DNA of 64,000 bases from Amycolatopsis sp. NBC_00345 (GTDB taxonomy: Bacteria; Actinomycetota; Actinomycetes; Mycobacteriales; Pseudonocardiaceae), in contig NZ_CP107995.1 in assembly GCF_036116635.1 (NCBI RefSeq), forward strand, positions 434,001 through 498,000, given 5' to 3'. The notes beneath the pieces are model-generated. The model did not search any database, was not told where the DNA came from, and saw nothing but the letters and a program-made list of their open reading frames with translations. The translations under genes were made by a program, and so were the position numbers. Of the stretch, positions 42,454 through 49,594 are shown piece by piece (positions within the stretch are counted from its first letter, which is position 1; each line of letters opens with the position of its first letter).

Positions 42454-43071
42454 ATGGACAAGATCTGGACCTTCCTCGGGGACAACCCCATCACGTTTTT
42501 CATCGTCGGCGGTGAGGTGGCCTTCTGGCTCTTCATCGCAGGCGGGCTGGTCGCCCGCTACCCGCTGAAGATGAAACGGTTCAGCACCGTGCTGCTGGCC
42601 GCCGTGCCGGTGATCGACCTGGTGGTGCTCGCGGCCACCGTCGTCGACCTCTCGCGCGGTGCCCAGCCGAACACGGCGCACGGCCTCGCCGCCGTTTATC
42701 TCGGCTTCAGCGTGGTGTTCGGGCCGAGCCTGGTCCGCTGGGCCGACGTGCGGTTCGCGCACCGGTTCGCCGGCGGCCCGCCGCCCGCGCCGAAGAAGCG
42801 CGGCCGGGTGAAGGCCCGTCACGAGTGGCGCGAGTGGGGCAAGTGCGTGCTGGCCTGCGCGATGGCCGCGGTCCTGTTGCTCGCCGCGATCTTCGTGATC
42901 GGGAAGCCGGGCCAGGCCCAGCCGCTGTGGGACTGGCTGCCGCGCCTCGGCGCCATGGCCGGCGCCTGGCTGCTGCTCGGCCCGGTGTGGCAGGAGGTCT
43001 TCGGCTCGCGGTCGGGGCCGGGCGAGAAGGCGGCCCGGGGCAAGCCGGCCCGGCCGAAGGTGACCCGGTGA
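42454..43071 (+). CDS. Membrane protein of unknown function
   Basis: This 205-residue protein has five predicted transmembrane helices (about residues 12-30, 45-65, 75-95, 132-150 and 160-178) joined by short loops, a proline/lysine-rich cytoplasmic loop (PPPAPKKRGRVKARHEWREWG) and a basic tail. The family is not recognised. The next small membrane gene overlaps its stop by 4 bases (GTGA), so they are co-translated and may form a complex. It is divergent from the two-component system. Confidence 0.8.
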   Translation: MDKIWTFLGDNPITFFIVGGEVAFWLFIAGGLVARYPLKMKRFSTVLLAAVPVIDLVVLAATVVDLSRGAQPNTAHGLAAVYLGFSVVFGPSLVRWADVRFAHRFAGGPPPAPKKRGRVKARHEWREWGKCVLACAMAAVLLLAAIFVIGKPGQAQPLWDWLPRLGAMAGAWLLLGPVWQEVFGSRSGPGEKAARGKPARPKVTR

Positions 43072-43280
43072 TCGAGCTGGCCGGCATCCTCCTGGTGGCC
43101 CAGGGCGGCGGCGGGCTGATCAACCGGCTGGCCGGCTCCGCGAACCCGGGCTGGTTCGTCCAGCTGCACGTCCTGCCCACCTCGCTGCACATCGCGTCCA
43201 GCGTCGTGCTGCTGCTGGCCGGGACGGCCGTGCTGTTCCTGGAGCGGGCCAGAAAAGGCCGCCGCGACCGCTCCCGCTGA
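43068..43280 (+). CDS. Small membrane protein of unknown function
   Basis: This 70-residue protein has two hydrophobic stretches, ELAGILLVAQGGGGLI near the N-terminus and SLHIASSVVLLLAGTAVLFLE, with a basic tail RARKGRRDRSR. It is coupled to the preceding membrane protein by a 4-base overlap. The function is unknown. Its size and codon use agree with the upstream gene. Confidence 0.75.
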   Translation: MIELAGILLVAQGGGGLINRLAGSANPGWFVQLHVLPTSLHIASSVVLLLAGTAVLFLERARKGRRDRSR

Positions 43281-43296
43281 GGCTTACCATGGGCAG

Positions 43297-43692
43297 ATGG
43301 CCGCTGTGACCGGCAGCGTGGCCGGGCCTCTCGTCCTCTTCGCCGTGGTCAGCCTCGCCCCCTCGGCGCTCTTCTGGTGCGCCCTCCGTATTCCGGCTCT
43401 CTACCGCTGGGTGCAACGCCGCCGGCCGCGCCCGGTGCCCGCCGGACCGCCGATCGAACGGCTTTCGGCCGATCTGCGGCGGGTGCGGCGCCAGCTGGCC
43501 GGCTACCCGCCCGGCACCCCGGCCGCCCGCCGTTACGGCACCCGCCAGGCTTACGACGAGCTGCTGGCGATGGCGTGCCGCGAGGTCGGCGTCGGCCACC
43601 GGCTCGCCGTCCTGCCGGAGGGCATCGACCGCGACCTCGAACGGCTGCGCGTGGAGGATTCGCTGCGACAGCACGGGCTTGTCGTCTCCTGA
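43297..43692 (+). CDS. Conserved actinobacterial protein with one membrane helix
   Basis: This 131-residue protein has an N-terminal transmembrane helix (GPLVLFAVVSLAPSALFWCAL) and a cytoplasmic helical domain (IERLSADLRRVRRQLAGYPPGTPAARRYGTRQAYDELL and so on). The spacing of charged helices and the AYDELLAMACREVGV segment are seen in a widespread actinobacterial family of unknown role. The ATG follows TACCAT by 7 bases, so a leaderless transcript is likely. Confidence 0.8.
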   Translation: MAAVTGSVAGPLVLFAVVSLAPSALFWCALRIPALYRWVQRRRPRPVPAGPPIERLSADLRRVRRQLAGYPPGTPAARRYGTRQAYDELLAMACREVGVGHRLAVLPEGIDRDLERLRVEDSLRQHGLVVS

Positions 43693-43735
43693 GCGTTTGT
43701 ACGCGACGTGTACGCGGCTCGGCGACCCTGGGCGG

Positions 43736-45048
43736 ATGCGACGACGAGGGATACTGGCCGGCCTGGTGGCCGTGCTCCTGCTGGCGCTGGTCCCGGCGGC
43801 CGCGCAGGCGGCCGCGAGCTTCCCGAAACTCGACCCGGCCACCGTCGATGGCTACCGGCTGACCGCGGGCAGCACGTTCGCCACCTACGGCGCCCAGGTC
43901 GCCCAGCTGGAGAAGACCGCGCAGCTGACCCGTCGCGGCCTGCCGGAGATCCTCGGCTCGGCGAACCGCAAGGCGCGCCCGCTGTGCCACGGCACCTACT
44001 GTGCTGTTCGCTGCTAATCCGACGGCAGCCACGGCGGAAAGGGTTTCTACGAGCAGATCGGCTGCAGTCCGTGTCCGCCAACTTTCGGTCGGATTAGTAC
44101 CTGGCGGCCGCGCTCAAGCCCGCCGGCTTCTGCTGGGAGGACGCGGGCGACGACAAGACGAACGACTGGATCCCGCAGGGCGTCACAGGTTCCGGCGACG
44201 CCGCCCCGGCGTCCGGGACCGTCGGCGGGAAGCGGGTCGTCGCGACCAGCTGGCACACCCCGGGCGACACCATGATCCGGGTGTCCTTTGTGGACGCGAG
44301 CGGGCTGGGCTACCGGCACGTGCTGCTCGTCGAGCCGACGTCGGACACCGACTTCGCCGCGGTGACGGGCCACGGCCACGGCCTCACCTGGGCCGGCAAC
44401 TACCTGTTCGTCGCCACGACGGGCGGCCTGATCCGCGTTTTCGACACCACGCACTTCTGGAAGGTCGACGACAGCGCGGCGAACGTCGGCCTCGGCTCCG
44501 ACGGCAAGTACCACGCCGCGTACTACGACTACGTGATGCCGCAGGTCGGCGCCTACTGGTACCCGGGCGGCGGCGCCTGCACCCCGGTGACCGGCGCCCG
44601 CCCGTGCTTCACCTCGCTCTCGGCCGACCACTCCGACTCGATGTTCGTCACTTCGGAGTACGTGCCCACGGCGGCGGGCGGGCGGATCCTGCGCTGGCCG
44701 TCCGACGCCGCCACCGGCCTGCTCAAGCCGTCGGCCGACGGGCTCGTCCACGCGGCGGAGGGCTTCTCGTCACCGGTCTGGGGCATGCAGGGCGCGGTGT
44801 CGCGTAACGGGTACTTCGTGATCACCGGAGTCTGCCCGGAGTACGCGGGCAAGCCCGGCGACCACCCGTCCTGCCTGCACGGCGGTGTCGGCGGGGTGTC
44901 GACCGCCCGGCTGTCCGGCCAGGCCCCGGTCAACAGCGAGAACCTGGCGTACTGGCCGGCGACGGGGGAGCTGTGGCTGATCAACGAGCAGCTGCGCGAG
45001 CGCGTCACCGTGCACCTGCCGTGGCCGTCCCTTACCGGGAGGCCGTGA
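43736..45048 (+). pseudogene. Secreted protein gene interrupted by a TA-flanked element
   Basis: The intact gene would encode about 403 residues: signal peptide MRRRGILAGLVAVLLLALVP, a helical region, then a beta-propeller-like domain (GHGLTWAGNYLFVATTGG, FTSLSADHSDSMFVTSEY, GYFVITGVCPEY). A 99-base element plus one TA (101 bases in all) sits after LCHGTY and shifts the frame, giving a premature TAA at 44015-44017 (truncated product 93 residues). Deleting 101 bases joins GTY to LAAALKPAGFCWED in one open frame to the stop at 45046-45048. No mutation other than the insertion breaks the frame, so the event may be recent or selection may still act. The family is unknown. Confidence 0.88.
43999..44097 (+). 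mobile_element. TA-flanked 99-bp element, copy 2 (inside a secreted-protein gene)
   Basis: The 99 bases lie between TA at 43997-43998 and TA at 44098-44099. It starts CTGTGCTGTTCGCTGCTAAT and ends GGTCGGATTAG. The CTAATCCGAC/GTCGGATTAG pairing and inner GGCTGCAG core are present, as in copy 1. Because the host gene is open before and after the insert and the frame is restored by removing 101 bases, the insert limits are known to the base, apart from the choice of which TA is the duplicate. Confidence 0.85.
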
Positions 45049-45065
45049 CCTGGCAGGATGCCCCG

Positions 45066-46061
45066 GTGGACTTCCGCCCGAAAGACCGCGCCCCGGACTC
45101 CTCCCAGCAGCAACTGACCGCACGGCAGGTCGAAGAGCTGTGCCACCGGGCCTTCGGAGCGGGCACGCAGGTGCGGTCGGCCACCGAGCTCGGGCTCGGC
45201 AGTTACAACACGACCTACCGCGTCGAGCTGGACATGGGGCCGGTCATCCTGCGGGTGGCGCCGGAGCCCGCGCGGCAGACGCGGATCGAGCGGGAGTTCA
45301 TGCGCAACGAGTACCTCGTGGCGCCGTACTTCGCCCCCATCGCGCCCCTGCTGCCGCGCACGCTGGCCGCCGACTTCACCCACCAGGCGATCGGGCGGGA
45401 CCACGTGTTCCAGGCCGTGCTCGACGGGCTGCCCGTGCCCGAGGTGCTGCCGACGTACGAGCGGGCCGAACACGGGCCGTACTTCCGGCAGCTGGGCACG
45501 ATCACCCGCGCGATCCACGACGTCCGGGGCCCGGGTTTCGGCGTCGTCGCGGGCCCGCATTTCGCGAGGTGGAGCGAAGCGCTGGTCGCGTACTTCGCGG
45601 ACAACGCGGCGGACGTCGAGGACGCCGGCCTCGACGCGTCGGACCTCCGGGAGGTCGGCAAACACGCTTCACAGGACGCGGGCCTGCTCGACGAGATCAC
45701 CGAACCCCGCCTGCTGCACGGCGACCTGTGGCACGCGAACGTCATGCTGGCCCCGGACCTCACCATCACCGGTGTCTACGACCACGACCGCAGCTGGTGG
45801 GGCGACCCGGCGGCGGACTGGACGATCCGCCTGGCGTCCGCGAAGCCCGGCACGGAGCGCGACGCCTTCTGGGACACCTACGGCTCGCCCGACCCGTCCC
45901 CGGAATCCCGGCGCCGCGCGCTGTACTACCGCGCCCGCCACGTCGGCGCCGTCCGGCTGGAACGCCACCGCCTCGGCAAGGACGGCCGGCTGGCCGAGTC
46001 CTACACGGAACTGGCCGAGGTGCTGGACCAGCTACGCCGAGGCCACCTCCCCGCGCGGTGA
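45066..46061 (+). CDS. Aminoglycoside phosphotransferase-family kinase
   Basis: This 331-residue protein has a kinase fold with Brenner motif RLLHGDLWHANVML (catalytic Asp) and the metal-binding VYDHDRSWWGDPAADW. The N-terminal SYNTTYRVELDMGPVILRVAPEP provides the nucleotide loop and lysine region. Close relatives phosphorylate small molecules such as choline, homoserine or fructosamines, not only aminoglycosides, so the substrate is unknown. GTG at 45066 starts 7 bases after CAGGAT, consistent with a leaderless transcript. A palindrome follows about 20 bases after its stop. Confidence 0.88.
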   Translation: MDFRPKDRAPDSSQQQLTARQVEELCHRAFGAGTQVRSATELGLGSYNTTYRVELDMGPVILRVAPEPARQTRIEREFMRNEYLVAPYFAPIAPLLPRTLAADFTHQAIGRDHVFQAVLDGLPVPEVLPTYERAEHGPYFRQLGTITRAIHDVRGPGFGVVAGPHFARWSEALVAYFADNAADVEDAGLDASDLREVGKHASQDAGLLDEITEPRLLHGDLWHANVMLAPDLTITGVYDHDRSWWGDPAADWTIRLASAKPGTERDAFWDTYGSPDPSPESRRRALYYRARHVGAVRLERHRLGKDGRLAESYTELAEVLDQLRRGHLPAR

Positions 46062-46082
46062 CCACCACGCCGAGCCGGACCT

Positions 46083-46133
46083 CGCCATGCCCTGAAGGCC
46101 ACCTTCAGGGCATCTACGTCCCTGAAGGTGGCC
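46083..46133. terminator. Bidirectional terminator-like palindrome, CCTGAAGG family, copy 2
   Basis: Arms of 21 bases (46083-46103 and 46113-46133) start CCCTGAAGGCCACCTTCAG, with a 9-base loop. Each arm holds its own smaller palindrome (CCTGAAGG / CCTTCAGG). It lies between the converging phosphotransferase and maleylpyruvate isomerase-family genes. Confidence 0.72.
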
Positions 46134-46173
46134 TTCAGGGACGCGGAAGTGAGCCTCGAAGCGCTGGCCAGGG

Positions 46174-46794
46174 TCAGCCGGTACAGCGGGCCGCGAGGGT
46201 GGCCTGCCCGGCACCGGCCAGTTCCCGCGCGGCGGCGCCCCGTCCCGCGATGGCGAGCAGCAGCGCTTCGCCGGGGCCTCGGACCTCCGGGCCGGAACCG
46301 GTGGACCAGTCGAGGTCGGTGGCGACCAGCTTGAGGCCACGGGCCCGGCAGAAGGCGCCGATGGGCGGGGCGAACTTGGCCGCCCGGAGCGCGCGGCGCA
46401 GGCGGTCCGCGGGGATGTCGCGGGGCAGGCCGAGCGGGCGGCGGATGTCCTGCTGGTGGATCATGGCGTCGAGGAGCGCGATCATTCCCCCGAACCCGGC
46501 GGTCAGGCCACGCGGCCGGAGATGCTCGGCGAGCAGCGCGAGCAACTGGTCGGGGTCGAGTTGGCCGACACTGACACCGATGGCGTTGATGCGCGTGATG
46601 CTGAACCGGCCCTGCAGGAAGCGGGCCGCCAGCGACCGGGTGGTCAGCTCGTCGTAGCTGAGCATGTGCGCGACCACGTCGTGCACGCGCCAGCCCGAAC
46701 ACAGGCTCGGGGCGTCCCACTGCGACGGCGACAGCGTCCGCAGGAACGTCAGGAGGTCCTGGCGTTCCTCGTAGGCCATGTCGAGCATGCTCAC
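46174..46794 (-). CDS. Maleylpyruvate isomerase / DinB-like family protein
   Basis: This 206-residue protein has the mycothiol-dependent MDMPI-N pattern: an N-terminal helix-rich domain with LLTFLRTLSPSQWDAPSLCSGWRVHDVVAHM and the metal-binding His positions of that fold (HDVVAHM and a later MIHQQDIRRP). Family members include mycothiol-dependent maleylpyruvate isomerase and mycothiol transferases. The GTG at 46794 follows TAAGGT by 7 bases, so the transcript is leaderless and the longer open frame is not coding. Mycothiol use is inferred from the family and from the actinobacterial host. Confidence 0.85.
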   Translation of the reverse strand: MSMLDMAYEERQDLLTFLRTLSPSQWDAPSLCSGWRVHDVVAHMLSYDELTTRSLAARFLQGRFSITRINAIGVSVGQLDPDQLLALLAEHLRPRGLTAGFGGMIALLDAMIHQQDIRRPLGLPRDIPADRLRRALRAAKFAPPIGAFCRARGLKLVATDLDWSTGSGPEVRGPGEALLLAIAGRGAAARELAGAGQATLAARCTG

Positions 46795-46831
46795 GCGCGG
46801 GACCTTACCTCGCGGTGGCCCCTCCAAGGAC

Positions 46832-47767
46832 TTACAACGAGGGATCCGACCCGCGCAGCGCCGCCCACCAGAAGCCGAACGCGGCGATCAGCACGGTGAC
46901 CGCCAGCCAGCCGCCGAAGCCGCTGCCGTCGACGAGAGCCCAGAAGACGCCGACGACCGGGGCGACCGCCAGCACGGGCAGGTCCGCGCGGAACTGGCGG
47001 GCCATCGACACCGGCCGGGCCGCCGCTGCCTCACGGTCGGCGTCGGGGGCGGCCGGGTTGTCCGTGCGCCGCCCGCGTGGCTCGGTCGAGCGCACCGCGC
47101 CGGACGGAAACAGCAACTCGCCGCCGACCCGGACCACCACGTGCCGGTCACGTAACACGTCGCCGAGCACCTCGACGTTCGACGGCGACGGCAGGCCGAT
47201 CAGGCTGGGGGAGAAGTACACCGGGATCCACCGCGGCGAGGCCGTCTCGGTCTCGATCCACGAGCGGGCCAGCAACCCGCGTTGCACCTTCACCCGTCGC
47301 ACCGGCACTCCGGGCCGGGCTTTGGCGCGCGCGGGCCGCACGAACCGCGTCAGCAGCAGGAAAACATCGAAGCCCAGCACCACCACCGCCGCGACCACGG
47401 TCACCGTGGCGTAGGTCGACGCGCGGTCGGCCGTCACCAGCGGGGTGGCGCCGCGGATCACCGCGTGGCCGGGGCGCGCCGGGTCGTAGACCACCGGGAC
47501 CTGCGTGCCGGCGCGGGGAACGGAGCCGTCCAGGCCGACGTCGGCGGTCACGTCAGCGCCACCGGGACCCGGGAAGCGCACGGTCACCGAGCCGTCGCCG
47601 GCACGCACCACGGTGCCGGTCGTCTGCGTGGTCACGCCCCGCAGCTCGGCCTGCGCGTGGGAGAACTCCAGCAGCTGCAACACGAACACCGCGGCGCACG
47701 CCACCAGCGCCACCGCGCTCGTCACCAGGATGTGGCGCACCGGCCGCCGTCGCAGGAACTCTCGCAC
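46832..47767 (-). CDS. DUF3592-domain membrane protein
   Basis: This 311-residue protein has two transmembrane helices in the N-terminal part (HILVTSAVALVACAAVFVLQ and TVTVVAAVVVLGFDVFLLL) flanking a roughly 70-residue extracytoplasmic beta domain (TTGTVVRAGDGSVTVRFPGPGGADVTADVGL and QVPVVYDPARPGHA), which is the DUF3592 pattern, and then a cytoplasmic domain and a third/fourth helix pair at the C-terminus (LAVAPVVGVFWALVDGSG). The function is unknown. GTG at 47767 is preceded by AAGGTGG; longer starts up to 47824 look unlikely. Confidence 0.82.
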   Translation of the reverse strand: MREFLRRRPVRHILVTSAVALVACAAVFVLQLLEFSHAQAELRGVTTQTTGTVVRAGDGSVTVRFPGPGGADVTADVGLDGSVPRAGTQVPVVYDPARPGHAVIRGATPLVTADRASTYATVTVVAAVVVLGFDVFLLLTRFVRPARAKARPGVPVRRVKVQRGLLARSWIETETASPRWIPVYFSPSLIGLPSPSNVEVLGDVLRDRHVVVRVGGELLFPSGAVRSTEPRGRRTDNPAAPDADREAAAARPVSMARQFRADLPVLAVAPVVGVFWALVDGSGFGGWLAVTVLIAAFGFWWAALRGSDPSL

Positions 47768-47808
47768 GAGAACCACCTTAACCGTCTGAAAAGGACTGTC
47801 ACACAGAA

Positions 47809-47841
47809 GAGCGGCACGGGCCACAGGGCCCGCGCCGCTCT
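47809..47841 (-). terminator. Terminator of the oligopeptide ABC operon
   Basis: Arms GAGCGGCACGGGCC and GCCCGCGCCGCTC (one mismatch) have a short loop. It lies just after the binding-protein stop at 47860 (minus strand) and before the DUF3592 gene. Confidence 0.65.
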
Positions 47842-47859
47842 CCCGGGAAAACTACCGTG

Positions 47860-49554
47860 CTACTTCACGAAACCCATCTTCGTGTAGTCGTACGGGTTGT
47901 TCGCGTAACCCGGCGAACCGATGTTGGCCAGCGTCTTGCGCGTGACGAACGCGCCCGGCGACTGGAAGATCGGGAGCTGGTGGCCCAGTGCCCAGATCTC
48001 CTTGTCGGCCGCGTTGATGTCGGCGGCCCGCTTCGTGTCGTCCAGTTCCTGCGACGCGGCGTCGAGCAGCTGGTTCAGCTTGTCGTCACCGATGTGGCCG
48101 TAGTTCTGGTTGATGTTCTTCGGGTCCAGGTAGTAGATGCCCTTGCTGCCGCCGATGGGGAACGAGTTCGAGATCCAGCGGAAGAACGTGATGTCGAAGT
48201 TGCCGACGTTCACGAAGTTCTTGAAGAACTCGGTGGTCGGCACGGCCTGGATGTCCAGGGCCACACCGATCGTCTTCAGCTGCGACTGCAGGATCTGGCC
48301 GGTCTGCTGGCTGATCGGGGTGCCCGACGGGATCACCAGGCGCAGCTTGAGCTGCTTGCCGTCCTTGGCGCGGACGTCGCCGGCCTGCTTCCAGCCGAGC
48401 TTGTCCAGGTCGGCCTTCGCGGTGTCGACGTTGAACTTGTAATCGGCGGAGTGGTCCTCGTAGTACTGAGAGCCCTTGAGGTACAGGTGGTTGCCGATCG
48501 GCGTGGTGTCCTTCTGCATCTGGCCGAGGATCGACTTGCTGATCCCCACGGTGTCGACGCCCTTCATGACCGCCAGCCGCAGGTCCTTGTCGGCCAGGAT
48601 CGAGCCGGTCGCGCCGTTGAACGTCAGGTGCGAGTAGTCCGGGTAAGTGGACTGGCGGATGGCCGCGTTCGGGTCGGCCTGCGCGCGCTTGAAGGTGTTG
48701 ATGTCGTTGTTGACGCCGTAGTAGTCGATCTGGCCGTTCGCAAAGGCGTCCGGCTGCGCGGAGCGGTCGACGACCTTGTAGGTCACGGTGTCCAGCTTCG
48801 GCTTCGCGCCCCACCAGTTCGGGTCACGCTCGAGGACCACGGTCTTGGCGGTCTGGTCGATGCTCTTGACCTTGAACGGGCCGGCGGTGATCGCCGGGGT
48901 CGACGCCCACCCCTTGTTGAAGGTGTTGGCGTCGGAGTTCAGCTCCTTCGGGTACAGCGGGCTGAACAGCGACTTCCACTCCGCGAACTTCTTCGAGAAG
49001 GTGACCTTCACGTCGAGGTCGTCAGTGCCCTTCTCGACCTTGGAGATGTCCTCGTAGCCCGTGGTGCTGGACACCTGGTAAGCCGTGTCCTTGCCGGTGA
49101 GCGCCTTGGCCTGCGCGGCGAAGTCCTCCCAGGAGAACTGCCGGCCGTTGCTCCACTTGGCCTTCGGGTTGATCTTGTACTCGATCACCTCGGGGTCGGT
49201 GCTGACCACCTCGGCCGAGGTCAGGTAGTTCTGGTCCAGACCCACGGACGCGTCGGCGTTCTGCGGGAACGGGTACGGCAGGATGGCGCCCATCATGCTC
49301 GCGCCGTCCAGCACGGTGCCGTCGACCTCGTAGTAGTTCCAGTTGTCGGGCAGCTGGTCGACCGCCCACTGGAGGTTGCCGCCGTCCTTGAGCTGGTCGA
49401 CCGGCATCGCGTTGATGTCGGACGACTTCACCGCGTTGCTGCCGGCATCCTGGAGACCGCTGTTACCGCCGCTGCTGCCACTGCCGCAGGCGGACAGGAT
49501 CAGCCCCAGGGCGGCAACGGGCGCCACGAGTGCGGCCATTCTCCGTCGCTTCAT
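47860..49554 (-). CDS. Oligopeptide ABC transporter substrate-binding lipoprotein
   Basis: This 564-residue lipoprotein has signal peptide MKRRRMAALVAPVAALGLIL and lipobox LSAC, then an OppA/DppA-type fold (SBP_bac_5 pattern: VIEYKINPKAKWSNGRQFSWEDFAAQ, DTAYQVSS, LERDPNWWGAKPKLDTVTYKVV). It binds oligopeptides or similar hydrophilic compounds outside the cell. It is the last gene of the operon and is 40 bases after the ATPase gene, an order that places the abundant binding protein at the promoter-distal end; it may have its own promoter in the 40-base gap (TTGCC-like), but none could be fixed. Confidence 0.92.
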   Translation of the reverse strand: MKRRRMAALVAPVAALGLILSACGSGSSGGNSGLQDAGSNAVKSSDINAMPVDQLKDGGNLQWAVDQLPDNWNYYEVDGTVLDGASMMGAILPYPFPQNADASVGLDQNYLTSAEVVSTDPEVIEYKINPKAKWSNGRQFSWEDFAAQAKALTGKDTAYQVSSTTGYEDISKVEKGTDDLDVKVTFSKKFAEWKSLFSPLYPKELNSDANTFNKGWASTPAITAGPFKVKSIDQTAKTVVLERDPNWWGAKPKLDTVTYKVVDRSAQPDAFANGQIDYYGVNNDINTFKRAQADPNAAIRQSTYPDYSHLTFNGATGSILADKDLRLAVMKGVDTVGISKSILGQMQKDTTPIGNHLYLKGSQYYEDHSADYKFNVDTAKADLDKLGWKQAGDVRAKDGKQLKLRLVIPSGTPISQQTGQILQSQLKTIGVALDIQAVPTTEFFKNFVNVGNFDITFFRWISNSFPIGGSKGIYYLDPKNINQNYGHIGDDKLNQLLDAASQELDDTKRAADINAADKEIWALGHQLPIFQSPGAFVTRKTLANIGSPGYANNPYDYTKMGFVK

Positions 49555-49594
49555 TTTTACCTCTCTTTTCCCTGTGTTGCCAACGGATATGTGG

